Assembly: GCA_002292925.1 (NCBI GenBank)
Contig: DBCF01000094.1
Location: 1-14,175 of the forward strand
Direction of reading: 5' to 3'
Length of the DNA stretch: 14,175 nucleotides
Origin: Roseiflexaceae bacterium UBA965
GTDB taxonomy: Bacteria; Chloroflexota; Chloroflexia; Chloroflexales; Roseiflexaceae
The position numbers and the translations under genes are program-made. Positions 6,737 to 14,175 of the stretch are shown piece by piece. The notes under the pieces were generated by a model that was given only the letters and a program-made list of their open reading frames with translations, made no database searches and had not been told where the DNA came from. Numbering within the stretch: the first letter of the stretch is position 1; every line of letters starts with the position of its first letter.

Positions 6737-7828
6737 ATGCCGAATCCACGACTTATCAACATCACGCTCTGGCTAGCGGTTATTGGCATTGGGGTGTTTT
6801 TGATCGAGCGATTTGCCGTTGTCACCGAATTACTCGCGACACCACTCTTGATGTTTATCATTGCATGGTTGCTTGCCTTGATTATCGAACCACTCTATGA
6901 TCTGCTCGAACAGCTCCGTATTGCCCGTAGCGTTGCCGTCCCAGTCATCTATGTAGTGCTCTTAACGTTATTGACTGTGGCGATTTTTGCGTTTATTCCG
7001 GTCACCTATACCCAGCTAAATCTGCTGGTCACCAACTTACCGGCATTACTAAAATTTGTGACGATCTTTTTTGCCGACATCGAAGTACAATTGGGCCGAT
7101 TTGGTCTCTATACTGACATCTCTGCAGTATTCCGCCCCGAAGCCATCGCCGCCCAACTCGGCACCCTCGGTGGCAGTGCCATCCAACAATCACTCGGTGT
7201 CGCTGGGGGGATTGCCTCGATTGCGTTTAATATTATCATTGTCTTGATTTTGAGTTATTACATGGCGGTCGATGGGCCAGCGTTGTATAGCCGACTTTTA
7301 AGCTTGTGTCCCCCTGATTGGCAACCCGAAGCACGCACGTTTGGCAATATTATCAGTCAAACCTTTGGCGGCTACATGCGCGCACAGATTTTGAGCTCGC
7401 TATTGTATGCCATCCTCAATGCCGTGGTAATGGCTGCATTTGGCCTCAATAGCATCACCCTCACCACCGTGATTGTCAGTATCGTGGTAATGGTGCCGTT
7501 GATTGGTGGCGCAGCAGCGTTGATTCCCCCGATTGTGGTGGCTGGTATCAACAAACCCGAAATCATCATTCCGTTTGTAATTGTGATGCTGGTCGTGCAA
7601 CAGATTCTATTCAATATGATTTTGCCACGTATCGTCGGACGCATCGTCGGATTGCACCCGTTGTTGGTCTTTGCCGCCTTGTTGATTGGCAGTGTCGTTG
7701 CGGGGCCTTGGGGGATTTTGTTTGGCATTCCATTGGCTGGTGTCGCCGCCTCTATCGCCAATTATTTCTACCACCGCAATCAAGCGACTGTCACCGCTGA
7801 GAAATTCGCCGATTTTACCAAACCGTAG
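6737..7828 (+). CDS. AI-2E / PerM family membrane transporter
   Basis: A polytopic membrane protein of 363 residues with about eight hydrophobic segments in the usual AI-2E layout. There are two early pairs, a soluble loop around residues 115-150, then ILSYYMAVDGPALYSRLLSL, GGYMRAQILSSLLYAILN, VPLIGGAAALIPPIVV and the signature ILPRIVGRIVGLHPLLVF followed by GPWGILFGIPLAG. Members export small molecules or act as Na+/H+ antiporters; the name comes from E. coli TqsA and does not prove AI-2 transport. It starts 1 nt after the ppk1 stop, with GGAG (6729-6732) inside the last ppk1 codons, so translation is likely coupled. A role in ion balance around polyphosphate metabolism is a guess. Confidence 0.9.
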   Translation: MPNPRLINITLWLAVIGIGVFLIERFAVVTELLATPLLMFIIAWLLALIIEPLYDLLEQLRIARSVAVPVIYVVLLTLLTVAIFAFIPVTYTQLNLLVTNLPALLKFVTIFFADIEVQLGRFGLYTDISAVFRPEAIAAQLGTLGGSAIQQSLGVAGGIASIAFNIIIVLILSYYMAVDGPALYSRLLSLCPPDWQPEARTFGNIISQTFGGYMRAQILSSLLYAILNAVVMAAFGLNSITLTTVIVSIVVMVPLIGGAAALIPPIVVAGINKPEIIIPFVIVMLVVQQILFNMILPRIVGRIVGLHPLLVFAALLIGSVVAGPWGILFGIPLAGVAASIANYFYHRNQATVTAEKFADFTKP

Positions 7829-7854
7829 TCAATACACCCAAATTACTGTTTGCA

Positions 7855-7893
7855 GATGACATGATGCATACATTTGTGAAACAAATTGTCATC
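7855..7893. repeat. Nested inverted repeat after the AI-2E gene
   Basis: GATGAC (7855-7860) and GTCATC (7888-7893) enclose ATTTGT/ACAAAT (7872-7877, 7881-7886, loop GAA). It lies in an AT-rich 177-bp gap between the AI-2E gene and hydrolase A. It may be a weak terminator or a binding site; both stems are short. Apart from this and the promoter at 7951 nothing else is recognised in the gap. Confidence 0.3.
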
Positions 7894-7950
7894 ATTCAGT
7901 AATATATCAGGTAATCATCAGATAAAGTATCCCAGTAGAAATACCGTGTA

Positions 7951-7959
7951 TGGTAGAAT
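7951..7959 (+). promoter_or_regulatory. Extended -10 for hydrolase gene A
   Basis: TGGTAGAAT is an extended -10 element (TG, one base, TAGAAT with 5 of 6 matches). No -35 is seen. Transcription would start near 7966, giving a leader of about 40 nt that holds the AAGGAG ribosome site. Confidence 0.45.
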
Positions 7960-8005
7960 ATTTGTGTGTATTTTTTCGCTGTATATATAGTCAAGGAGCG
8001 CAATC

Positions 8006-9850
8006 TTGTATCGACGTTTTTTGTCAACAATGGCATTACTTGTCGCGCTAGTGACTAGTGCGCTCGGGTTGCCTAGTGTCGCACTTGCCGTGCCACACAG
8101 TGCGAGTGAAGTGCCTGCCTCGCAACCATATGCGGGGTCACGCACATTTAATGAGACTGGTTTTACGGTCGCCAACTATTTCTACAAAACCTGGAAGGCA
8201 ACGCCCAACGCATTATTTGTATATGGGTTGCCGATTTCACAGCCATTCATCGAAGAAAGTATTTCATCGCCGGGTGAATTTTATCGCGTGCAATACTTTG
8301 AACGCGCCATCCTCGAAGAGCATCCCGATAATTTCGGGACGCCGTACTACATCCTCGGGCGGTTATTGGGGAGCAAGCTCGCCTCATCACGCGGCAACGA
8401 AACGGCATTCAAGGCCGTAGCTAACCCTGGTGACGGCACGTTTGATAGTGCCTCGGGGCATACGTTGCGCAATTCACCGGCACCATTCCGGACGTTTTAC
8501 ACCAAAAACGGCGGCTTGTCGGTGTTTGGGCGGCCATTGTCAGAGCAATTCCAAGAAGTCAACAAAGCCAACGGCAAAACGTATTGGGTGCAGTATTTCG
8601 AGCGTCAGCGCATGGAATGGCACCCCGAAGAAAAGAACCCCAACTATCAGATTTTGTTGGGTTTGTTGGGCAACGAATATCGCGACACCAATCATGCCGG
8701 CAACCAAGCGTTCGTAGCTGGTGCCAGCTTACCCAACACATTATCGGGGGCTGGTAATGGTAGCGGGAGTGTCAGCAGTGGCAGTGGTTCGACCTCGTCG
8801 GCCAGCACTGGTTTTGCGTATGGATTTAATGCGCTGTTGTACGAACAACAAATCTCGACGCCCGTACCAGGTATGCGGATGAAGACATTACAATTAGCCA
8901 AAGAAGCCGGTATGCCGTGGATTCGCATCCAAGTACGTTGGATGGATTTGCACGACCGCTCGGGCGCTATTTATTGGGGTGAGCTCGACAACATTGTCAG
9001 TGATGCCAACAGCCAAGGGATCAAGTTGCTCGTCAGTGTCGTTAAAGCACCCAGCTGGGCGAGTAATAATAGCAACGGGATGCCCTTACGTGCCAACTTC
9101 AACGACTTCAATTTCTTCATGGGGTCGATGGCTGGGCGCTACAAAGGGCGTGTGCAAGCCTACGAAATCTGGAACGAGCAAAACTTGGCCCACGAAAACG
9201 CTGGTCGGGTAGCCAACGCATCGTTCTACATGGACATGCTCGTGGGTGCATCCAACGCAATCCGTGCCAATGACCCATCGGCGCTGATTGTGTCAGGGGC
9301 TCCATCGTCAACCGAAACCAACGTATCGTCGATTGCCATCAGCGATATCACCTTCCTCGACCAAATGTTTAGTGATCCGCGGTTTAGCGGTGCAGTCGAC
9401 ATTGTCGGAACCCACCCCGGTGGCGCCAGCAACCCACCAGACACCATGTGGCCCAGTAATCCCGGACCCGGGCCCAATTATGTCACCAGCGGCGAATTCT
9501 ACTTCCGGCGGATCGAAACAGTGCGTGACTTGATGGTGCGCAAAGGCTTGAGCAACAAGCCAATGTGGGTGACAGAGTTCGGTTGGGCAACCCGCAACAA
9601 CACGCCTGGCTATGGATTTGGTAACTCGATCTCGTTCCAAATGCAATCAGACTACATCGTACGCGCATTCCAACTCGCCAAAACCAACTACAGTCCTTGG
9701 CTGACCGGGATGTTCTTGTGGCAGTTGAACTACGCCGTATCGTGGAAGGCAGCCGGCAACGAATTGCACGAACAAGCTTCATATGGTGTTATCAACGGCG
9801 ATTACAGCCCACGACCAGCCTATTTAGCACTGAAAGCTATGCCAAAATAG
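8006..9850 (+). CDS. Secreted GH-A glycoside hydrolase A with two VQYFER modules
   Basis: A protein of 614 residues. The TTG start is supported by AAGGAG (7993-7998) 7 nt upstream. A Sec signal peptide (RR at 3-4, hydrophobic core, cut likely after ALA28) is followed by two related modules at about 48-126 and 147-225. Their VQYFER motifs lie exactly 100 residues apart (95-100, 195-200), each preceded by an FVYGLPIS- or VFGRPLS-type turn and followed by E-x-HP and a LLG end. They loosely recall actinobacterial LGFP cell-wall repeats. A Gly/Ser linker (247-268) leads to a clan GH-A TIM barrel (about 270-614) with acid/base Glu391 in YEIWNEQN and nucleophile Glu524 in VTEFGW. The family is nearest to GH39/GH5-type enzymes by eye. 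It is a retaining polysaccharide hydrolase by clan, but the substrate is unknown. Confidence 0.85.
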   Translation: MYRRFLSTMALLVALVTSALGLPSVALAVPHSASEVPASQPYAGSRTFNETGFTVANYFYKTWKATPNALFVYGLPISQPFIEESISSPGEFYRVQYFERAILEEHPDNFGTPYYILGRLLGSKLASSRGNETAFKAVANPGDGTFDSASGHTLRNSPAPFRTFYTKNGGLSVFGRPLSEQFQEVNKANGKTYWVQYFERQRMEWHPEEKNPNYQILLGLLGNEYRDTNHAGNQAFVAGASLPNTLSGAGNGSGSVSSGSGSTSSASTGFAYGFNALLYEQQISTPVPGMRMKTLQLAKEAGMPWIRIQVRWMDLHDRSGAIYWGELDNIVSDANSQGIKLLVSVVKAPSWASNNSNGMPLRANFNDFNFFMGSMAGRYKGRVQAYEIWNEQNLAHENAGRVANASFYMDMLVGASNAIRANDPSALIVSGAPSSTETNVSSIAISDITFLDQMFSDPRFSGAVDIVGTHPGGASNPPDTMWPSNPGPGPNYVTSGEFYFRRIETVRDLMVRKGLSNKPMWVTEFGWATRNNTPGYGFGNSISFQMQSDYIVRAFQLAKTNYSPWLTGMFLWQLNYAVSWKAAGNELHEQASYGVINGDYSPRPAYLALKAMPK

Positions 9851-9882
9851 CGCTATTTCGTGTATGATTAGATGAGTGTATG

Positions 9883-9912
9883 GGTATGCGTGTGCCTAAG
9901 CACACGCATACC
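9883..9912. terminator. Perfect 13-bp stem-loop between hydrolases A and B
   Basis: GGTATGCGTGTGC (9883-9895) pairs without mismatch with GCACACGCATACC (9900-9912) around a CTAA loop. It begins 33 nt after the stop of A. A smaller hairpin follows (AAGCAC/GTGCTT, 9922-9939). There is no T-tract directly after the main stem. It likely ends A transcripts or limits read-through into B, for which I see no clear promoter in this gap. Confidence 0.5.
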
Positions 9913-9976
9913 GCATATGGAAAGCACTTTTTGATGTGCTTCACCGGATTCGATTTGTCACCATTGGAGATTTTTC

Positions 9977-11275
9977 ATGAAACAATACCGGTATATGAGC
10001 AAAGTACTAATGTTCCTTTGTCTCATGCCACTCCTCATCGCCTGTGGCGCAGGATCGGCGAGTGAGCCTACTGCGGTCCCAGTCGCAGACACTGCAACCG
10101 TGCCACCGCCGAGTGCGACTCCCGAGCCAACTGCAGTGCCCACGGCAACCAATACGCCCGAACCCACCGCAGAGCCCACCCCTGTGCCTGGCGAGCCCCT
10201 CAAATCCAGCACCATGCAATTCGGTATCGTCAATCACTTGTACTATACCGACCGTGAGCGCGTCCTCGCATTGACCAACATTGCCGGGTTTGACTGGGTC
10301 CGCCAACAAATTGTCTGGAAGGATCTCGAAGGTCCTGAACCCGGTCAATACATGTGGCCCAAGGAACTCGACGATATCGTCAATGATGTCAATTCCCATA
10401 ACATCAAATTGTTGATTAGCATTGTGCAAGCGCCGTCGTTTTATAGTGCAAATAACGGCATGCCCGAAGACCCTGTTGCCATGGGCAACTTTGTCGAAGC
10501 CTTGATGCAACGCTATGGCAACAAAATCCATGCCGTCGAAATCTGGAACGAGCAAAACCTCGCCCACGAAAACGGTGGCAAAATCGTCCCTGCCGATGCC
10601 GGTCGCTACGTCGAACTGCTCGCAGAGTGCTATACGCGCATCAAAGCAGTTGAGCCCCGCACCATCGTCGTATCGGGTGCGCCCTCTTCGACTGGTGTCA
10701 CGAGCCCCGAATTGGCCGTCGCTGACGAAATCTACTACCGCGAAATGTACCGCTACAAAGATGGCATGATCAAAGAATTCTTTGACGTCCAAGCCGTGCA
10801 TCCCGGTGGCTCAGCCAACCCCCCCGAAACCATGTGGCCAGATAACCCCAGCAAAGCCGAAGGTTGGACCACCGACAAAACCTTCTACTTCCGCCATGTC
10901 GAAGATGTCCGTCAATTCATGGTCGAAGAAGGGGTCGGCGATCATCAGCTCTGGATCACGGAGTACGGCTGGGCGACTGAAAACGTCACCCCTGGCTATG
11001 AATTCGGCAATCAAGTCACCCTTGATCAACAAGGTGAATACATCCTCGGTGCCATGCAATGGGCCTACAAAAACTACCGCAACGAAGATGGATCACCGTG
11101 GCTGGGTAATATGTTCCTGTGGAACATGAACTTCGCCGTGTTGTGGGGTGCCCAAGACCAACCATTGCACGAACAAGCATCATTCGGTATCCTCAATCCT
11201 GACTGGAGCCCCCGCCCTGGCTTTAACGCCGTCCAAGGGTTCATGTCGACCATCAAAGCCGAAGGCCGCCGCTAA
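9977..11275 (+). CDS. Lipoprotein GH-A glycoside hydrolase B
   Basis: A protein of 432 residues with a lipoprotein signal: basic start, hydrophobic core and lipobox LIAC with Cys23 as the lipidated residue. Residues about 30-73 form a Pro/Thr/Glu-rich stalk of EPTAVP- and PEPTAE-type units that would hold the enzyme off the membrane. The TIM barrel (about 80-425) is paralogous to those of A and C, with acid/base Glu192 in VEIWNEQNLAHENGG and nucleophile Glu329 in WITEYGWAT. It shares the HPGGSANPPETMWP loop. The VQYFER modules of A and C are absent. GGAGA (9966-9970) lies 6 nt before the ATG. A clear terminator follows the stop. It is likely a membrane-tethered partner acting on the same kind of polysaccharide; the substrate is unknown. 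Confidence 0.86.
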   Translation: MKQYRYMSKVLMFLCLMPLLIACGAGSASEPTAVPVADTATVPPPSATPEPTAVPTATNTPEPTAEPTPVPGEPLKSSTMQFGIVNHLYYTDRERVLALTNIAGFDWVRQQIVWKDLEGPEPGQYMWPKELDDIVNDVNSHNIKLLISIVQAPSFYSANNGMPEDPVAMGNFVEALMQRYGNKIHAVEIWNEQNLAHENGGKIVPADAGRYVELLAECYTRIKAVEPRTIVVSGAPSSTGVTSPELAVADEIYYREMYRYKDGMIKEFFDVQAVHPGGSANPPETMWPDNPSKAEGWTTDKTFYFRHVEDVRQFMVEEGVGDHQLWITEYGWATENVTPGYEFGNQVTLDQQGEYILGAMQWAYKNYRNEDGSPWLGNMFLWNMNFAVLWGAQDQPLHEQASFGILNPDWSPRPGFNAVQGFMSTIKAEGRR

Positions 11276-11294
11276 TCTGTCCCGCATAGTTCCT

Positions 11295-11328
11295 ACAGCC
11301 CTCGGCAATATGCCGAGGGCTGTTTTGT
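11295..11328 (+). terminator. Intrinsic terminator after hydrolase B
   Basis: ACAGCCCTCGGCA (11295-11307) pairs perfectly with TGCCGAGGGCTGT (11311-11323) around an ATA loop, followed by TTTGT. This is the clearest Rho-independent terminator inside the window. It separates the B transcript from gene C. Confidence 0.9.
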
Positions 11329-11374
11329 ATACACCGTAGCACTGCCACAAGTCTATTACTCATAGGTAATACAG

Positions 11375-11380
11375 TATAAT
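11375..11380 (+). promoter_or_regulatory. -10 box for hydrolase gene C
   Basis: A perfect TATAAT lies 31 nt before the ATG at 11412, just after the terminator of B. No good -35 is present at 16-18 bp. It would drive gene C together with the EamA gene behind it. Confidence 0.5.
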
Positions 11381-11411
11381 TTAACGGTATTCTATTTGTT
11401 TGGGGATTTTT

Positions 11412-13214
11412 ATGCTACGTCTACGCATATATATTATCTTAGGATTATTCATCGCTAGCCTCATCCCTACCACCGCCCTCGCAGCCCCCCACAGCCCCCA
11501 AGAAGTGCCGGCATCGCTGCAAACGAGTGGCAGTCGCACCTTTAGCGAAACGGGTTTTACCACCGCCAATTACTTCTACAAAACCTGGAAGGCCACCCCC
11601 AACGCCTTATTTGTCTATGGCATGCCCATCTCACAACCATTTATCGAAGAAAGTATTAGCAACCCGGGTGAATATTACCGCGTGCAATACTTCGAACGGG
11701 CAGTCCTCGAAGAAAGCCCCGACCTCGCTGGTACCGCCTATTACGTCCAAGGCCGGTTGTTGGGGAGCGCATTAGTTGCCATGCGCCGTACCGAAGTAGC
11801 CTTTGTACCGGTACCCAATCCCAACGATGGGTCGTTTGATACAGTGACCCAACACACGTTGCGCAATAATCCGGCCCCATTTGCTGATTTTTTTCGCCAA
11901 AACGGCGGACTCAAAGTGTTTGGGCGCCCCTTGTCAGAACAATTCCAAGAAGTCAACAAAGCCGATGGCAAACGCTATTGGGTGCAATACTTCGAACGCC
12001 AACGCATGGAATGGCACCCCGACGAGCCCAACCCACAATACCGTATTTTGCTGGGCTTGTTGGGGAGCGAATACCGTGACCAACACCATGGCGGCGATAC
12101 GGCGTTTAACCCCAAAGGAATCGTCAACGAAACCGCAGCACTGGTTGATACCGGCGCAATCAACCCCCTACCGAGCTTCACGTATGGCTTTAATGCCGTA
12201 TTGTATGGCGAAGGCTATGGTACCGTCTGGCAAGACCGCCGCCGGGTCATGAGCCTGGCCATGAATGCCGGCATGCCATGGATCCGCCAACAAGTACGCT
12301 GGATGGATTTACACGATAAGTCGGGAGTTATTCATTGGGGTGAACTCGACAACATCGTGGCAGATGCCAGCAAGTGGCAAACCAATTTGCTCTTCAGTGT
12401 CGTGGCAGCTCCTCGTTGGGCCACGGACAATGGCCTGCATGGCATGCCCAACCGTGCCAATTTCGCCACCTACAATTACTTTATGGGGCAGATGGCCGCT
12501 CGCTACAAAGGGCGCGTCAAAGCCTACGAAATCTGGAACGAGCAAAATCTCGCCATCGAAAACGGCGGCACTGTCAGTAGTGTCACCGATTACATGGACC
12601 TGCTCGTTGGCGCATCACAAGCCATCAAAGCGGCAGATCCGCAAGCCTTAATTGTCTCTGGAGCACTCGCCTCTACCGAAACCAACTGGCCTACTGTCGC
12701 CATGAGTGACGTACGCTACTACGACGGCATGTTCCGTGACCCACGCTTTGCCCAAGTGGTCGACATTGTGGGCGTCCACCCCGGTGGTGCCAGCAATCCC
12801 CCCGAAACATTATGGCCAGACCAACCCGGTCCAGGGCCAAACTTCGTTACCAGCCGTGAATTCTATTTCCGCCGGGTCGAAGATGTACGCACCCTGATGA
12901 TCAAAAACAGTCTGAGCTCCAAACCGGTCTGGGTCACCGAATTCGGCTGGGCAACAGCCAATACCAGTCAGTACTATGAATACGGCAATCAGATTAGTTT
13001 TGACCAACAAGCCGACTACATCGTGCGGGCAGTCACCTATTCCCGCGTCCACTATAGCAGTTGGTTGACCGGGATGTTTGTCTGGAATCTCAACTTTGCG
13101 ATTCCCTGGAATGCCGAAGGCAACCTGCTCCACGAACAAGCCTCTTTCGGCGTGCTCAATGGCGACTGGAGCCCGCGCCCCGCCTATATCGCCCTCAAGA
13201 ACATGCCCAAGTAA
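11412..13214 (+). CDS. Secreted GH-A glycoside hydrolase C with two VQYFER modules
   Basis: A protein of 600 residues with the same plan as A. A signal peptide (cut likely after ALA24) is followed by two VQYFER modules that match those of A along their whole length (GSRTF[SN]ETGFT at the first, FGRPLSEQFQEVNKA in the second). A short linker without the Gly/Ser run of A leads to a GH-A barrel with acid/base Glu377 in YEIWNEQN and nucleophile Glu510 in VTEFGWAT. The spacing of the two (133) equals that in A; it is 137 in B. ATG 11412 is chosen over an in-frame TTG at 11400 because GGGGA (11402-11406) lies 5 nt before it. The next gene starts 21 nt after the stop. It is probably an ancient tandem duplicate of A; the substrate is unknown. 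Confidence 0.86.
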   Translation: MLRLRIYIILGLFIASLIPTTALAAPHSPQEVPASLQTSGSRTFSETGFTTANYFYKTWKATPNALFVYGMPISQPFIEESISNPGEYYRVQYFERAVLEESPDLAGTAYYVQGRLLGSALVAMRRTEVAFVPVPNPNDGSFDTVTQHTLRNNPAPFADFFRQNGGLKVFGRPLSEQFQEVNKADGKRYWVQYFERQRMEWHPDEPNPQYRILLGLLGSEYRDQHHGGDTAFNPKGIVNETAALVDTGAINPLPSFTYGFNAVLYGEGYGTVWQDRRRVMSLAMNAGMPWIRQQVRWMDLHDKSGVIHWGELDNIVADASKWQTNLLFSVVAAPRWATDNGLHGMPNRANFATYNYFMGQMAARYKGRVKAYEIWNEQNLAIENGGTVSSVTDYMDLLVGASQAIKAADPQALIVSGALASTETNWPTVAMSDVRYYDGMFRDPRFAQVVDIVGVHPGGASNPPETLWPDQPGPGPNFVTSREFYFRRVEDVRTLMIKNSLSSKPVWVTEFGWATANTSQYYEYGNQISFDQQADYIVRAVTYSRVHYSSWLTGMFVWNLNFAIPWNAEGNLLHEQASFGVLNGDWSPRPAYIALKNMPK

Positions 13215-13235
13215 ACTATATCAAGAAAGAGCGCC

Positions 13236-14117
13236 GTGAACACCCCCAAACGCATCATCCCATGGAACGACATCGGGCTCCTCGCCACCATCCTCATCTG
13301 GGCAGGCAATATGTCGATTGTCAAACAGAGCTTTGACAGCATGCCACCGCTGGCATTCAACAGCGTGCGCTTCTTTTTTGTGCCCATCCTGATGCTCAGT
13401 ATCGTCTGGTTTGTCGAAAAAAGCATCAGCATCGAGCGTAGCCTGTGGCGCGATGCCATACTGGTCGGTTTGATTGGTAACGCCGGCTACCAAGTCTTTT
13501 TCATGATTGGCCTGAGCATGACCAGTGCCGCCACCTCGGCGTTGTTGATTGCTACCACCCCCATTTGGGTGGCGTTGATTAGCCAAATACGCGGTTGGGA
13601 AAAGCTCTCACGTACCGGCTGGATAGGCATCGTTATTTCGTTCATTGGTGTCTTTGTGATTTTGTTTGATGGTGCCACCATGAGTACCAACACCATGATT
13701 GGCGACATCCTGATTTTGATTTCTGCAATGTGTTGGGCCTATTACACCATCGGCGCCAAATCGCTACTGGCCAAATACTCACCCTTGCGCGTCACCGCCG
13801 TCACACTGACCATCGGCGGGATTCCCTTGATTTTGATTGGGCTCAGTGAAGTCCTCACCGTCAATTGGGTGGCGGTGCCGTGGCAAGGCTGGGCCGGTAT
13901 GGCCTACTCGGTGGTGCTCTCGATCGCCCTGGCTTATATTCTGTGGTACAACGGGGTGGTCAAAGTAGGTCCGACCCGTACCGGCATTTATGCTAGCTTG
14001 TTACCGGCAGCGGGGGTAATCTCGGCGTATCTCATCCTTGGCGACCCCATCACCACCCGTGACCTGATTGGCACGGTGGCAATTGTGGGCGGCTTATTGC
14101 TCACCCGCCGCGGCTAA
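13236..14117 (+). CDS. EamA / DMT-family transporter
   Basis: An inner-membrane protein of 293 residues with about ten hydrophobic segments arranged as two EamA repeats (about 12-140 and 150-290). Typical family pieces are LIWAGNMSIVKQSF near the start, MTSAATSALLIATTPIWVAL at the end of helix 4, and ALAYILWYNGVVKVGPTRTG and LLPAAGVISAYLILGD in the second half. Members mostly export amino acids, nucleosides or other small metabolites. Translation starts at GTG 13236 with only a weak purine-rich site (AAAGAG) before it. It follows hydrolase C by 21 nt with no terminator between, so it is likely co-transcribed with C. The cargo cannot be predicted. Confidence 0.9.
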   Translation: MNTPKRIIPWNDIGLLATILIWAGNMSIVKQSFDSMPPLAFNSVRFFFVPILMLSIVWFVEKSISIERSLWRDAILVGLIGNAGYQVFFMIGLSMTSAATSALLIATTPIWVALISQIRGWEKLSRTGWIGIVISFIGVFVILFDGATMSTNTMIGDILILISAMCWAYYTIGAKSLLAKYSPLRVTAVTLTIGGIPLILIGLSEVLTVNWVAVPWQGWAGMAYSVVLSIALAYILWYNGVVKVGPTRTGIYASLLPAAGVISAYLILGDPITTRDLIGTVAIVGGLLLTRRG

Positions 14118-14129
14118 AAACTCACCAAA

Positions 14130-14175
14130 AAACCGCGGGGGACGCTGATGCGTCTCCCGCGGTTTCTGTATTTTT
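14130..14175. terminator. Strong bidirectional terminator
   Basis: AAACCGCGGGGGACGC (14130-14145) pairs with GCGTCTCCCGCGGTTT (14150-14165) in a 16-bp stem with one G-U pair and a TGAT loop. A-rich sequence precedes it and a T-run ends the window (14171-14175). It closes the C-EamA unit and could also stop transcription entering from the right. Confidence 0.88.

Noticed and set aside
10007..10801. Long open frame on the minus strand inside gene B (264 codons)
   Set aside because: It is antisense to a clear lipoprotein hydrolase, has low-complexity composition and no recognisable domain. The same holds for 3485-4054 minus inside the oxidoreductase and other antisense frames.
8006..13214. Recent duplication or gene conversion between A and C
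   Set aside because: Identical runs are short (about 20-26 nt around the catalytic and module motifs) and synonymous differences are dense elsewhere, so an old duplication under purifying selection fits better.

Overview
The window most likely comes from a member of the phylum Chloroflexota, class Chloroflexia (Herpetosiphon-like or a relative). This is inferred from moderate GC, heavy use of TTG-Leu and CGC-Arg, and secreted proteins built from roughly 100-residue modules with a VQYFER motif followed by an E-x-HP signature, a type I recall from secreted proteins of that phylum. No insertion sequence, prophage, integrase or CRISPR array is visible.

Left part (1-3301). A gene-free leader with small repeats precedes two tRNA genes, Arg(GCG) and Ser(CGA). 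A terminator-like stem-loop lies between them. A third stem-loop after tRNA-Ser contains the -10 box of a good promoter for a peptidase family S66 (LD-carboxypeptidase/MccF type) gene. Facing it on the minus strand is a tight three-gene unit: cyclophilin-type peptidyl-prolyl isomerase, then a YvoF-like hexapeptide acyltransferase, then a DUF1405 (YpjA-like) membrane protein. The gaps are 3 nt and a 4-nt ATGA overlap.

Middle part (3416-7828). A Gfo/Idh/MocA oxidoreductase is divergent from the cyclophilin unit and ends at an 11-bp stem-loop. It is followed by polyphosphate kinase 1 (ppk1), with an AI-2E/PerM-family membrane protein starting 1 nt after the ppk1 stop.

Right part (8006-14117). 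This is the most distinctive region. It holds three paralogous clan GH-A (TIM-barrel) glycoside hydrolases in tandem. The first and third (A and C) are secreted proteins with two VQYFER modules ahead of the catalytic barrel. The middle one (B) has the same barrel on a lipoprotein signal and a Pro/Thr-rich stalk. All three keep the acid/base Glu (EIWNEQN) and the nucleophile Glu (TE[FY]GW), and share an HPGG-x-x-NPP loop. Strong stem-loops and separate promoters divide the cluster. C is followed after 21 nt by an EamA/DMT exporter, and the window ends in a strong bidirectional terminator hairpin. My reading is a small surface-polysaccharide processing locus, with two enzymes that may bind the envelope through their N-terminal modules and one tethered to the membrane. 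The substrate is unknown.
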